The notes beneath the pieces were generated by a model that was given only the letters and a program-made list of their open reading frames with translations, did not search any database and was not told the origin of the DNA. A DNA stretch of 64,000 bases from Chroogloeocystis siderophila 5.2 s.c.1 (GTDB lineage Bacteria > Cyanobacteriota > Cyanobacteriia > Cyanobacteriales > Chroococcidiopsidaceae): NCBI RefSeq assembly GCF_001904655.1, contig NZ_MRCC01000002.1:186001-250000 (forward strand), written 5' to 3'. Both the position numbers and the translations under genes were made by a program. Positions 39,939 to 49,864 of the stretch are shown in pieces (positions within the stretch are counted from its first letter, which is position 1; every line of letters starts with the position of its first letter).

Positions 39939-40328
39939 ATGATTCGACTAGGAACTGATATTGTTTATATTCCCCGCATTCAAGCAGCGCTTGATCGGTT
40001 CGGTGATCGCTTCTTGCACCGCGTCTATACCATAACCGAACAATACGATTGCGGATACGCGATTAACTCACCTAGTCGCCCTTCGATTCATCAGCTAGCT
40101 GGGCGTTGGGCGGCGAAGGAAGCCGTGACAAAAGCACTAGCAACAGGTTGGCGGGGTATTAGTTACACCGAAATAGAGATTCGGCGTCACACGAGTGGCG
40201 CACCTACAGTATACTTACACGGGAAAGCTGCTGCGTTAGTTGCAACTTGGAATCATTTATCTTGGCAGTTGAGTTTAAGCCACGATCGCGATTATGCGAT
40301 CGCTACGGTGATTTTGATTCATGAATAA
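39939..40328 (+). CDS. acpS: holo-[acyl-carrier-protein] synthase
   Basis: 129 residues. It transfers 4'-phosphopantetheine from CoA to the Ser of acyl carrier protein. GTDIVYIPRI contains the first metal ligand, and WAAKEAVTKAL contains the catalytic Glu/Lys pair; the SLSHDRDYAIATVI block closes the fold. The length is usual. The start lies seven bases after repeat DNA, so no purine-rich ribosome site was seen. Confidence 0.94.
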   Translation: MIRLGTDIVYIPRIQAALDRFGDRFLHRVYTITEQYDCGYAINSPSRPSIHQLAGRWAAKEAVTKALATGWRGISYTEIEIRRHTSGAPTVYLHGKAAALVATWNHLSWQLSLSHDRDYAIATVILIHE

Positions 40329-40519
40329 GTGAGTAAAACTCAACGTTGTTAGCACAAGGCTAGTTATTGGTAGCAATTTCCATAGCTAAGCTTTAACAGC
40401 TTTCTTTTCGCCAATTATTCATTACCCAATAGTAGAATACAGAACCCAAATCAAGATATCATCAGCACTGTGAATCGGGTAGTCTCAACAAAGCTAAATC
40501 TTCGTTATACCAAGAGGGA

Positions 40520-40789
40520 ATGAGTACAGAACATTACATCAATCATCCAAATTTCGGTCTATTGTACAGAGTCTGTTTTGTTGAGGAACACCAGGAACTG
40601 TTTACGACGCTTTATGCGCAAAGACTATTCTTTTTGGTATCGACCACACCATCAGGAATGAAGTTTGAGCCAGTTGGTCGCTCTGAGGCTCGTTTATTAT
40701 TAGAAAATCGCTTACGTATGCTACGTCGCACCGGACAAACCCAAGAATACGACCAGCTACAAATAATTTTGCAACGTACCTTCCAATGA
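40520..40789 (+). CDS. pipX: PipX, PII- and NtcA-binding coactivator
   Basis: 89 residues, the usual length for PipX, found only in cyanobacteria. An N-terminal Tudor-like domain begins YINHPNFGLLYRVC and includes LYAQRLFFLV; two C-terminal helices follow (EARLLLENRLRMLRR onward). PipX bridges PII (GlnB) and the nitrogen regulator NtcA: under nitrogen limitation it stabilises active NtcA. It overlaps pipY by four bases (ATGA), the conserved arrangement that keeps their levels linked. ATG 40520 follows GAGGG about ten bases upstream. Confidence 0.94.
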   Translation: MSTEHYINHPNFGLLYRVCFVEEHQELFTTLYAQRLFFLVSTTPSGMKFEPVGRSEARLLLENRLRMLRRTGQTQEYDQLQIILQRTFQ

Positions 40790-41487
40790 GTTCGATTGCT
40801 GAACGGATTACCCAAATCCGCGAAAAACTGCCACACACAGTCCGCTTGATCGCTGTCACCAAACAAGTCTCAGTCGCAGCGATGCGCGAAGCCTATGCAG
40901 CGGGAGTACGAGATTTTGGTGAAAGTCGCATTCAGGAAGCCGCGAGTAAGCAAGCACAGCTACACGACTTAACCGATGTTACTTGGCACATGATCGGACG
41001 GTTGCAAACCAACAAAGCCAAAAAAGCTTTAGAGCAATTTCAGTGGATTCATTCGGTTGATAGCTTAAAACTGGCACAACGCTTGAATCAACTGGCACTA
41101 CAGATGTCGTGTCAGCCAAAAGTGTGTTTGCAGGTAAAATTGCGCAGCGATCCGCATAAAACGGGATGGAGTGTGTCTGAACTGCTTCAAGATTTACCCG
41201 CGCTTAACGAATGCGATCGCTTAAATATTCAAGGTTTGATGACAATTCCACCGCTAGGATTGAGTGATTTAGAAATTCTTAATCTTTTCGAGCAGACGCG
41301 CGAACTTGCAACGAACATTCAAAAACAACATTGGTCTAATATGCCAATGCACCACCTCTCAATGGGAATGTCTGACGACTATCTCCTCGCAGTGCAAGCC
41401 GGAGCAACGATGGTGAGACTAGGGCGTATTCTGTTTGGTGCAAGACCAACCATAAACAATTCTACCGAATCGGAAAGTCAATTATGA
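40786..41487 (+). CDS. pipY: PipY, YggS-family PLP homeostasis protein
   Basis: 233 residues of the YggS/PROSC family, a single barrel with pyridoxal phosphate bound by the Lys in RLIAVTKQVS near residue 26. Further motifs are FGESRIQEA, WHMIGRLQTNKAK and HHLSMGMSDDY (phosphate site). It acts in vitamin B6 and amino-acid balance rather than as an enzyme. ATG overlaps the pipX stop. It is followed by a 395-bp gap before sepF. Confidence 0.93.
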   Translation: MSSIAERITQIREKLPHTVRLIAVTKQVSVAAMREAYAAGVRDFGESRIQEAASKQAQLHDLTDVTWHMIGRLQTNKAKKALEQFQWIHSVDSLKLAQRLNQLALQMSCQPKVCLQVKLRSDPHKTGWSVSELLQDLPALNECDRLNIQGLMTIPPLGLSDLEILNLFEQTRELATNIQKQHWSNMPMHHLSMGMSDDYLLAVQAGATMVRLGRILFGARPTINNSTESESQL

Positions 41488-41882
41488 GGGTATTATAGCA
41501 CGAAAGTAACTTAAAAAGTAGGGAAAGTTCAGTGGGATTGCGGTTGAATTACAGATAAAAAAGATAGTATTAACCAGAGCACTATGTAATTTAAATCAAA
41601 GGCGACAAGTTAAGTTTTTAACTTTAATTGGTTTAAAGCTTCTTACGCTCGAATGCCTCACACTCTTTAAAAGAGCTTTTCTTAATCGAAAATGCGACAA
41701 AATCAGGAGAAATCCTGGGTTTGCGAATGCACTTCAAAATTAAGAATCTCGCTGAGCATATGACCTAGATAAAAAAGGATGGCGAATAAAGTAATCTAAA
41801 TTAGGCGATCACATTTCTACTTGATAAAAATAAGTTTTCCCAGTTAACTAGATAGTTGTGAATAGACAGGGAGAGTGAAACA
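41488..41882. promoter_or_regulatory. leader region of sepF
   Basis: 395 bp with two hairpins: AAGTTAA/TTAACTT around GTTT at 41607-41624 and CAGGA/TCCTG closed by a GAAA tetraloop at 41704-41717. No T-run follows either, so they look like leader structures, not terminators. GGGAGAG at 41869 is a strong ribosome site for the GTG start of sepF. Confidence 0.5.
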
Positions 41883-42479
41883 GTGAGCAAAATTTTTACG
41901 AAGATCAAAAAGATTGTTGGGTTAGACGACGATCCGTATATCGATGATGAAATTGAATACGAAGTCGATGATAATGGCTACCGCCATCCTTATCAGGCTG
42001 AGGCTCCGCAACCAGTCGAAGAAGAATTTCGCCCACGGCGGCGCGTACGTGAAAGAATTACATTAGAACCTAATTCCGAAGTAGGAGCAGCTTCGATGAA
42101 CAACGTGATCGGCATGCATGAGGCTGGAAATCGGATGTATGAAGTGATCGTGATGGAACCCCGTTCATTTGAAGAAATGCCGCAAGCAATTCAAGCTTTG
42201 CGCGAGCGTAAATCAGTTGTCCTTAATCTGACAATGATGGATCCCGATCTGGCTCAACGAGCGGTTGACTTTGTTGCTGGGGGAACTTATGCAATTGATG
42301 GTCATCAAGAGCGTGTCGGCGACAGTATTTTTCTGTTTACTCCTATTTGCGTCCAAGTCACAACTCAATCGGGAGTTGTGCAAGAAGTTCCCCAAACTCA
42401 AGTGCGTACAGAAAGGACAACAACGGTCAACAGCCACGCTTGGTCAGCAGATTCGACTCGAATTGCGCAGTCGAGTTAA
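41883..42479 (+). CDS. sepF: cell-division protein SepF
   Basis: 198 residues, GTG start supported by GGGAGAG eight bases upstream. An N-terminal amphipathic membrane-binding helix ([14 protein letters not shown]) leads into an acidic linker. The SepF domain (about 80-170) with [29 protein letters not shown] and [16 protein letters not shown] follows. SepF tethers FtsZ to the membrane (Cdv2 in Synechococcus). It lies just before proC, a conserved cyanobacterial pair. The final 30 residues are poorly conserved. Confidence 0.93.
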   Translation: MSKIFTKIKKIVGLDDDPYIDDEIEYEVDDNGYRHPYQAEAPQPVEEEFRPRRRVRERITLEPNSEVGAASMNNVIGMHEAGNRMYEVIVMEPRSFEEMPQAIQALRERKSVVLNLTMMDPDLAQRAVDFVAGGTYAIDGHQERVGDSIFLFTPICVQVTTQSGVVQEVPQTQVRTERTTTVNSHAWSADSTRIAQSS

Positions 42480-42547
42480 GATCGCACTTTGAATCTAACT
42501 CTATTGAATCTGTTGCTAATACTGTTTTTAATACAGGAATCGTTCAG

Positions 42548-43360
42548 TTGTCTGTTAAGCTTGGCATGATTGGTGGCGGGGTAATGGGAGAAGCGCTCTT
42601 ATCCCGCTTGATTTCTCAAAAAATTTATCAACCAACCGAGGTGATCGTCGGCGAGAAATCAGCCGAACGACGCGATTACTTAGCGCAGCAATATGGTGTA
42701 TCAGTTACGGATGACAATCAAGTTGTTGCGCAGCAGGTATCTACGCTGTTGTTGGCAATCAAACCACAGGTATTTGCTGCTGTTACGGCTGAGTTAGCAG
42801 CATCACCTCTAGCCTCAGCACCCTTGATCATTTCCATTTTAGCAGGAGTCTCGTTATCGCAGTTAGAAACGGCTTTTCCTCAACTTCCCGTAATTCGCGC
42901 AATGCCCAACACGCCAGCCACTGTAGGCGCTGGAATGACGGCGTTTACATCAGGGTCGCTTGCCAGTGCGCGTGACAAACAAACGGCACAGCAGCTATTT
43001 TCTGCAGTTGGAGAAGTCGTAGAAGTATCAGAAACGTTGATGGATGCAGTCACAGGGTTATCAGGTTCGGGACCTGCGTATGTTGCTCTACTCGTAGAAG
43101 CATTATCTGATGGTGGCGTTGCCGCAGGTTTACCACGCGCGCTCGCAACTCAACTTGCACTACAAACTGTACGCGGAACAGTACAATTGTTACAAGAAAC
43201 CAAAATACACCCCGCCGAACTGAAAGACCGCGTGACAAGTCCAGGCGGCACAACGATCGCCGGAGTCACCGAGTTAGAACGTGGGGGATTTCGAGCAGCG
43301 CTGATGGCAGCCGTTAAAGCCGCAGCAGAGCGATCGCAAGAATTGGGCGCAAAGGACTAG
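42548..43360 (+). CDS. proC: pyrroline-5-carboxylate reductase
   Basis: 270 residues, TTG start at 42548 chosen because it places KLGMIGGGVMGEALL at the N-terminus, as in the family; the open frame extends upstream into sepF without coding sense. It reduces pyrroline-5-carboxylate to proline with NAD(P)H. The Rossmann motif GGGVMG, the RAMPNTPA segment and the C-terminal TSPGGTTIAGVTELE motif are clear. Downstream of sepF by 68 bp. Confidence 0.93.
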   Translation: MSVKLGMIGGGVMGEALLSRLISQKIYQPTEVIVGEKSAERRDYLAQQYGVSVTDDNQVVAQQVSTLLLAIKPQVFAAVTAELAASPLASAPLIISILAGVSLSQLETAFPQLPVIRAMPNTPATVGAGMTAFTSGSLASARDKQTAQQLFSAVGEVVEVSETLMDAVTGLSGSGPAYVALLVEALSDGGVAAGLPRALATQLALQTVRGTVQLLQETKIHPAELKDRVTSPGGTTIAGVTELERGGFRAALMAAVKAAAERSQELGAKD

Positions 43361-43449
43361 AAAAATTATGGGATGCTTTTAACGTTTATAATTTAATCAA
43401 GTCAAGGTAAGTTAATCGCATCAGTAAATCGCCGAAAAGTAATTATTGA

Positions 43450-46128
43450 GTGAATTCGCAACTATTTCCCGAACTAAATTTAGAAAGGATATTTCCGTTC
43501 CAACTCGATGAGTTTCAGTTGGCAGCAATTCGAGCATTGAACGTTGGTCGCTCGGTTGTGGTATGCGCGCCGACAGGTTCGGGAAAAACATTAATTGGGG
43601 AATACGCGATTTATCGGGCATTAAGCCGTAGGAAAAGAGTTTTCTACACAACTCCGTTAAAGGCACTTTCTAATCAAAAACTGCGAGATTTTCGCGATCG
43701 CTTTGGGGCAGACATGGTAGGACTCCTCACCGGCGATGCCTCAATCAACCGCGATGCGCCAATTGTAGTCATGACTACAGAAATATTCCGTAATATGCTC
43801 TATGGCACGCCCATCGGGGAAGTTGGAACTTCTTTGGTAGATGTCGAAGCTGTCGTCCTCGATGAATGCCACTACATGAACGACCGCCAGCGAGGTACGG
43901 TTTGGGAAGAATCGATTATTTACTGCCCTTCGACAATTCAGTTAGTCGCGCTTTCTGCAACGATCGCCAATAGCCAGCAACTCACCGATTGGATCAATCA
44001 AGTTCACGGTCCTACAGAACTCATCTACTCAGAATTTCGCCCAGTTCCTTTAGAATTCTACTTTTGCAACCCCAAAGGATTATTTCCACTTCTCGACAAC
44101 AGCAAATCTAAAATTAACCCGCGTTTGAAGCCCAAGCCAGGTAGCGGCGATGCAAGTCATGCGCGGGGTGGGCGGAGAAATGGAGCGCGGCTCGAATCAC
44201 CGAGTTTGGAATACACAATTTCGCGGTTAGCAGCGAAAGATATGCTACCAGCGATTTACTTTATCTTCAGCCGTCGAGGCTGCGACCAAGCTGTCGCAAG
44301 TTTAGAAATGTCGCTAGTTAACTCAGCGGAAGCCGCACAACTGAGGCAACAAATCGATGCGTTTCTTGCCCGCAATCCGGAAGCCGGACGCGCAGGGCAA
44401 ATCGAACCACTTTATCGCGGAATTGCCGCACACCATGCAGGGATACTACCAACTTGGAAAGGGTTAGTCGAAGAACTGTTTCAGCAGGGACTGATCAAAG
44501 TTGTGTTTGCAACCGAAACGCTAGCCGCAGGAATTAATATGCCTGCGCGGACAACCGTAATTTCAACGCTTTCCAAACGCACTGATCGCGGCCACCGACT
44601 GCTTAACCCTTCAGAATTTCTCCAAATGGCAGGGCGTGCGGGACGTCGCGGTATGGATAAAATTGGTCATGTCGTTACATTACAAACGCCGTTTGAAGGC
44701 GCTAAAGAAGCTGCGTATCTTGCGACAGCCCAACCCGATCCACTTGTGAGCCAGTTTACACCAAGCTACGGTATGGTGTTGAATTTGCTGCAAACGCATA
44801 CGCTCGAAGAAGCAAGAGAACTTATTGAACGCAGCTTTGGGCAGTATTTAGCCACATTGTACTTGAAACCACATTATGAATCTCTCGCGCATCTGCAAGC
44901 GCAAGTTGCTCAAATTGAAGCACAGCTAGAGTCGATAGACATGGAACAGGTGGCAAAGTATGAGAAATTACGCCAACGCATTAAAGTAGAACGCCAACTT
45001 TTGAAGACACTTCACGAACAAGCGCAAGAAGCACGGGCAGAACAATTAGGCTTAACATTGAGTTTTGCAGTGTCAGGAACGCTGTTGAGTCTGCGAGGAA
45101 AACACGTACCCACCGCAACACCAATCCCCGCAGTTTTAGTCGCTAAAACACCAGGTGCAGGTCAAGCGCCATACTTGGTTTGTTTAGGACAAGATAATCG
45201 TTGGTATGTTGTGATGATGAGTGATGTTGTGGACTTGTATGCAGAGTTACCGCGACTAGAAATCGCCAGCGATCTGTTACCGCCAGCAGAAATGCCATTA
45301 AAGCCAGGTCAATCGCGGCGGGGAAATCAAGAAACAGTGGCGATCGCGCGGCAAATTCCTGATGTTGCAGAATTGAATATCGCCCCTGAAGTCTTGGCAC
45401 AACAAGCAAAAGTCGCCGCTTTAGAAGCCCAGTTAGAAGCGCATCCGGTACATAAATCTGATAATCCCGCAACAATCCTCAAACGCCGTAATAAAATTTT
45501 GCAGTTGCAAGCAGAAATAGTCGAGCGACAAGCCGAGTTAAGTCAATTGTCTCAGCAGCATTGGGAAGAATTTTTACATCTCATTGAAATTCTGCAACGG
45601 TTTGGTTGCTTGAATGAGTTAGTGCCGACGCATTTAGGACAGGTCGCAGCGGCGATTCGCGGCGACAATGAATTATGGCTAGGACTCGCTTTAAGCAGTG
45701 GGGAATTCAATCAACTCGATCCGCATCACCTCGCCGCAGCAATTGCTGCCCTTGTAACTGAAAATACCCGCCCAGATAGTTGGGTACGCTACGCTTTAGC
45801 TTCTGAAGTCGAAGAAGCACTTGCTGGATTGCGTTCTGTCCGGCGTCAATTGTTTCAACTGCAACGCCGTTACAATGTCGCTTTTCCCATTTGGTTAGAA
45901 TACGATTTAGTAGCATTGGTCGAACAGTGGGCGTTAGGAGTCGAGTGGTCAGAACTTTGCGCAAATACCAGCTTGGATGAAGGCGATGTCGTGCGGCTGT
46001 TACGCCGGACACTCGATTTGCTGTCACAGATACCTCATATTCCTTATTTATCCGAAGCTTTACAGCGCAACGCCTATCGGGCAATGCAATTACTAGACCG
46101 CTTCCCTGTTAATGAAATTGTGGAGTAG
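43450..46128 (+). CDS. Ski2-like DEAD/DEAH-box RNA helicase
   Basis: 892 residues, GTG start. Motif I APTGSGKTL, motif II DECH (VVLDECHYMND), motif III SAT, and motif VI QMAGRAGRRG are all present in the order of the Ski2/Mtr4 superfamily-2 helicases. Motif Ia is TTPLKALSNQK. A winged-helix and ratchet domain follow (about 430-560), and the C-terminal third includes a coiled-coil stretch and a helical domain. Cyanobacteria and plastids carry such proteins (ISE2-like), implicated in RNA processing, but a precise role is unknown. Single gene, converging with the di-haem peroxidase. The gap holds a terminator. Confidence 0.9.
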   Translation: MNSQLFPELNLERIFPFQLDEFQLAAIRALNVGRSVVVCAPTGSGKTLIGEYAIYRALSRRKRVFYTTPLKALSNQKLRDFRDRFGADMVGLLTGDASINRDAPIVVMTTEIFRNMLYGTPIGEVGTSLVDVEAVVLDECHYMNDRQRGTVWEESIIYCPSTIQLVALSATIANSQQLTDWINQVHGPTELIYSEFRPVPLEFYFCNPKGLFPLLDNSKSKINPRLKPKPGSGDASHARGGRRNGARLESPSLEYTISRLAAKDMLPAIYFIFSRRGCDQAVASLEMSLVNSAEAAQLRQQIDAFLARNPEAGRAGQIEPLYRGIAAHHAGILPTWKGLVEELFQQGLIKVVFATETLAAGINMPARTTVISTLSKRTDRGHRLLNPSEFLQMAGRAGRRGMDKIGHVVTLQTPFEGAKEAAYLATAQPDPLVSQFTPSYGMVLNLLQTHTLEEARELIERSFGQYLATLYLKPHYESLAHLQAQVAQIEAQLESIDMEQVAKYEKLRQRIKVERQLLKTLHEQAQEARAEQLGLTLSFAVSGTLLSLRGKHVPTATPIPAVLVAKTPGAGQAPYLVCLGQDNRWYVVMMSDVVDLYAELPRLEIASDLLPPAEMPLKPGQSRRGNQETVAIARQIPDVAELNIAPEVLAQQAKVAALEAQLEAHPVHKSDNPATILKRRNKILQLQAEIVERQAELSQLSQQHWEEFLHLIEILQRFGCLNELVPTHLGQVAAAIRGDNELWLGLALSSGEFNQLDPHHLAAAIAALVTENTRPDSWVRYALASEVEEALAGLRSVRRQLFQLQRRYNVAFPIWLEYDLVALVEQWALGVEWSELCANTSLDEGDVVRLLRRTLDLLSQIPHIPYLSEALQRNAYRAMQLLDRFPVNEIVE

Positions 46129-46138
46129 TAAAAAGCGC

Positions 46139-46170
46139 AAAAAAAGCAATTAGCCTTGATTGCTAATTGC
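46139..46170 (-). terminator. terminator between the helicase and peroxidase genes
   Basis: GCAATTAGC and GCTAATTGC form a perfect 9-bp stem around a 7-base loop. On the minus strand it is followed by T7, so it ends the leftward peroxidase transcript; it may slow rightward helicase transcripts too. Confidence 0.75.
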
Positions 46171-46283
46171 CCATTACTATAGCAATTGAAAAGATGCTTA
46201 GAACATGGTTTGACACTCCCTGCTCGCGCGTTGACAGTTGAAAAAGTCTTCCCAGGCTCTCTTCACTGTCAACTGATTAAAGT

Positions 46284-48470
46284 TCAAGACAGAAAATTTG
46301 CTCTACTACGACCACCATTACGACCTACTGCGGGCAGTTCCAATAGCGTACCATCGGTAGCTTGACCTGTACCGTCGTTTGTAACCGATGCTGTATCTCC
46401 AGGATGTCCGTTAGGAATGAACAGTTGCGGGTGATCGAAGGGGGCTTTATCCAACCGCACGCGCTCGTCGGTGAGTGCTTTGAGAAATTCCACCAAATCA
46501 TCTTTATCTTGCTCACTTAGGTTCAGATTCTCAATATCTGGATCTAAGTTATTAATATTCTGCTCATGGAAATCACCACCGCGATTGTAAAAATCAATGA
46601 CTTGCCGCAGTGTCAATTGTCCACCGTTGTGGAAGTAAGGGGCGGTAAGTTCGATGTTGCGTAGTCCTGGCGTTTTAAAAGCACCATCGACTGCAACGCG
46701 ATCGCCTGCACCAACTGTAATATTAGGACTGTCGCCCAAAAGTGCGTTAAATTTCCCTTGCTGTGCTAGCCGTGTTTCCGATAGCGGATTGCCAAAGGGA
46801 TCTTTCCCACCTAAGCCTAAGTCTTCTTGCGTTGGTCGCACGCCAATGTTATAAAAGCCATTGTCATACACTGCGGGTTGCCCGCTACCCATTTCCATCA
46901 GTTCGAGCCGTTCGTTCCGCACGTTTCTCACCGATGCATTCGTAAATTCTGCACCGCCATGGCAATTGATACATTTCGCCCTGCCTTCAAATAGCTCTTT
47001 ACCGCGCACTTGTGCAGCTGTCAAAGCACCTGTATTGCCTTCGAGGTATCGATCAATCGGTGCATTGTTGGAGACAAGCGTAGACTCGTACATTTGAATC
47101 GCGAGTCCCATAAACAGCGAAAAGTTATAGTCCATCAGCGTATATTGCTGACTTGGTAATTGACTAGGATCGACAATTCCATCTGCATCTGCGGTTTGCG
47201 AAGCTTTTCTAGGTACAAAACTACGGTTACCACTAGCATCAACGTTGATGAGATAATTAGATCTCCACCACTCAGGCTTAAACGCTGCCTTGATCATTGC
47301 CGTGTAAGTCGTTTTCAAGCCTGGTTGTCTTCCGCGACTTAAACCACCAAGTACGCTATCATCGGCCGCAACCAGTTGTTTACTGAGTGGTCGCAACGCA
47401 CGTAATTTTTTACCTGTTTCTCTTGGAAGTAGCCGACGCTTGACTCTACCGAGTTTATTACCGATATCAGGAAAAATCCGACCTGTTGCCGATTCTTCAA
47501 CCGAACTGAGCGGTGGTCCTACTGCTTGTGAAGCAAGTGAGGCATTCTTTAAGCTAATTTTGACTTCTTGCGGTAATGCTGCGGGTCTAGATGCTTTGAT
47601 CACGCGCGCATTCGGATCTCGCGAACCAAACGGGTTGACTCCATTAAATTCATCTTGCGCCCTACCATCCCAGAAGTTACGGAAGTTGAATACCGCATTA
47701 ATCGTACTTGGTGTGTTACGCTCAGTAACCTGGCGGACGTTAACACCATTTACATGGAATACCGCGTCGGGTTGTACTGTAACGTTATCTTGTGCGTTTC
47801 CTGGAGTTGTGCTATTGAACTTGGTGAGCGGTACACCTTGCGAACCCGCGACGTCATTACTATCTGCAAGGACTGCGGAAGAACGATTATTCGGATCGGC
47901 AAGTTTGTGAAATGGAAAGTCTTCCGGTTTAAGCGTGTAATTAGGTCCACTACCTACACTAAACGTTTGATCGGGATTAGGACTACCATCAGCATTAACA
48001 CGCAATAATCCTGGACTCAGCTGATTTTTGGCTCGCGTATCTGTTCCCGCATGAAAGTGGCAACTCGCACACGCTTGAATTCCATCACTACCAATTTGCA
48101 TATCCCAGAACAACGCCTTTCCTAAGCGGATCGCTGCGGCGCGATCACTGACGAATTCTCCTAAATTTGCTGGTTCAGGAATCGGTACGGTTTTGAGCGA
48201 TGTTAACGGCTGCGAAGGTTCTTGCGGTACCAACTGCGCAGATACGGTATGACCTGCAAGTACTGCGATCGCAACTATAACCGTCACTGCTACATTTCCC
48301 AATACTTTTCCTGTCAAGTGATTTCTTTGGTGAAAAGTACTATTTTTTAAACGATTAGTTTTAAGGGTTTTTAATAGATTTGCTCTTAGTAAATGCAACA
48401 CCCGCAAACTATGACTAAATCTTTTTCGGCATTTTTCTATAAAAAAACCTAATGATGATTTTCGACTCAC
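46284..48470 (-). CDS. di-haem cytochrome c peroxidase-like (MauG family) protein
   Basis: 728 residues, GTG start supported by GGACGGAGAG about eight bases upstream. A 55-residue basic N-terminus precedes a hydrophobic helix (about 56-78), a signal or anchor ending in AQL, so the body is in the periplasm or lumen. Two CXXCH haem sites are visible: Cys134-Cys137-His138 (CASCH) and Cys500-Cys503-His504 (CINCH). The family usually is about 330-470 residues; here about 365 residues lie between haem sites, including an insertion around 300-440. Family members reduce peroxide or modify protein substrates. It may use cytochrome c6 or plastocyanin as donor. Confidence 0.85.
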   Translation of the reverse strand: MSRKSSLGFFIEKCRKRFSHSLRVLHLLRANLLKTLKTNRLKNSTFHQRNHLTGKVLGNVAVTVIVAIAVLAGHTVSAQLVPQEPSQPLTSLKTVPIPEPANLGEFVSDRAAAIRLGKALFWDMQIGSDGIQACASCHFHAGTDTRAKNQLSPGLLRVNADGSPNPDQTFSVGSGPNYTLKPEDFPFHKLADPNNRSSAVLADSNDVAGSQGVPLTKFNSTTPGNAQDNVTVQPDAVFHVNGVNVRQVTERNTPSTINAVFNFRNFWDGRAQDEFNGVNPFGSRDPNARVIKASRPAALPQEVKISLKNASLASQAVGPPLSSVEESATGRIFPDIGNKLGRVKRRLLPRETGKKLRALRPLSKQLVAADDSVLGGLSRGRQPGLKTTYTAMIKAAFKPEWWRSNYLINVDASGNRSFVPRKASQTADADGIVDPSQLPSQQYTLMDYNFSLFMGLAIQMYESTLVSNNAPIDRYLEGNTGALTAAQVRGKELFEGRAKCINCHGGAEFTNASVRNVRNERLELMEMGSGQPAVYDNGFYNIGVRPTQEDLGLGGKDPFGNPLSETRLAQQGKFNALLGDSPNITVGAGDRVAVDGAFKTPGLRNIELTAPYFHNGGQLTLRQVIDFYNRGGDFHEQNINNLDPDIENLNLSEQDKDDLVEFLKALTDERVRLDKAPFDHPQLFIPNGHPGDTASVTNDGTGQATDGTLLELPAVGRNGGRSRANFLS

Positions 48471-49249
48471 TCTCTCCGTCCTACAACATTTACAATACCT
48501 TTGACAACATCATCATCTTGAGTTGTTTTATTCAATTACCAAGTTCGGTTTTTTAGTAACAGTATTCTTGGTAAATAACTTACTTATTGGTTGTCGTTAC
48601 GAAAATTTCTCGACATTATATGTATTCTTCACTTTGACATAAACAAGAATATGAACTACCCAGACAATTTTAGTCATTTTCACTGATAAATGTTGCCTCT
48701 AAATAAAAGCCATACATAACTCATACACAACTTATACATTTGGTTTTTAGTTCATTTATAAAAAAATCTCAAAAAATGTAAGTAAATTGTGTAGATATAG
48801 GATTTCTCCGCAACTTGTGATATATACGATTAAGCTTTGAGCGCAAACTCTTAACGCAAGTGCCGAATTCTTAAGTTTTTTTTCGGTAAAATCAGCATAA
48901 GAAAACATTATTAGAGAATGATTATTAAAAATCAAAAATTAAGCAAAAGATGGATTAAAAGATTTAAGTTTTAAATGAATACCTAACAGTCTCAATCTAA
49001 CGTGGAGAATAGTCTTTGATTAACCCAACTCGTCATTTATGACTCGCTTTTCACCGCCAACTATTATAATAAAGGCACTTAGTGCTGATACTTACCTGGT
49101 TAGCAAAAATCCCACCCGTAAGAGGTATGGGATTAGCAACAGATTGAGTTTTTAAATAGCCAAATTGCTCTCGGTTTTTAAAGCTTGCACAATTAAAGAT
49201 CTACGCACTTACAACCTTCAAGCTAAATTGTTAGCGTTGTAATGTATGC
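48471..49249. promoter_or_regulatory. long AT-rich intergenic region before the peroxidase gene
   Basis: 779 bp with no coding frame. It should contain the peroxidase promoter and the end of the leftward Nif11 transcript. A minus-strand hairpin at 49101-49134 is the only structure seen. Confidence 0.4.
49101..49134 (-). terminator. possible terminator of the Nif11 gene
   Basis: On the minus strand AATCCCA and TGGGATT form a 7-bp stem with a 13-base loop, followed by TTT. It lies about 115 bp beyond the Nif11 stop codon. Confidence 0.5.
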
Positions 49250-49483
49250 CTACCTTGGGACTATATGACGCCGAGGAGAAACGCCAGGATTAATCACCGC
49301 CGCAAATTCTTCTGGTGATAACTGGCTGATAGCTTGATCTAAATCTTCTAAAGTGAAGTTATAGCCCCTTTGTGCAGCAATTTTGATGAAGGCTTCTGGA
49401 TCAGATGTTGCTTTGAGTCTCTCTTGTAAGGCGTGATCTTGTTGTACAGCTTTAAAAAATCGGGCAGCGGTTTCTTGTGCCAT
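49250..49483 (-). CDS. Nif11-type leader-like small protein
   Basis: 77 residues. Pattern of the Nif11 leader: FFKAVQQDHALQERLKA then TSDPEAFIKIAAQRGYNFT and a C-terminal helix with LDQAISQLSPEEFAAV. Nif11 proteins are leader peptides of ribosomal peptide families in cyanobacteria and also occur as stand-alone small proteins. Here the usual Gly-Gly cleavage point is replaced by NPGVSPRRHIVPR and there is no Cys, Ser or Thr-rich core, so a product peptide is not evident. ATG 49483 has AAGGAG about 12 bases upstream. No modification enzyme or exporter is adjacent. Confidence 0.85.
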   Translation of the reverse strand: MAQETAARFFKAVQQDHALQERLKATSDPEAFIKIAAQRGYNFTLEDLDQAISQLSPEEFAAVINPGVSPRRHIVPR

Positions 49484-49864
49484 GACAGCAATCTCCTTTA
49501 TATGAGTTTTTCATGTCGGCGCTGCTGCAACTACTTTGAGCATAGCTCGCTAATCTACAAATTTGCGGAAATCTTGACAGAAGTTAAAGCAACTGTAATC
49601 TAGTTAACTTACAAATACTCGACTTACTGCTAAAGAAACTTTTTATTAAATACGCAAAACACAGCGCCAAAAGCGTATTAGCGATATTTGCTTACCGCTG
49701 GTTGCCAAACTGCTGATGTTACAGATTGTTGCAATCTACACGTTGTTACTCAAAGTCGAAGTCATTCTGAGTACGACATTAAACCAAGCTCATAACGATT
49801 ATAAACAAGAGCGTAGAGAATGAGCTTGCACCGACCCTAAATAGACGCTGCAGCGTCTCAGAAG
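49484..49864. promoter_or_regulatory. intergenic region before the catalase remnant
   Basis: 381 bp carrying the Nif11 promoter region and, at the right end, a 16-bp palindrome (49843-49858). No gene was seen. Confidence 0.35.
49843..49858. repeat. 16-bp perfect palindrome AGACGCTGCAGCGTCT
   Basis: Complete dyad symmetry ending seven bases before the ATG of the catalase remnant. It could be a regulatory site of the lost gene or an insertion scar. Confidence 0.45.
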
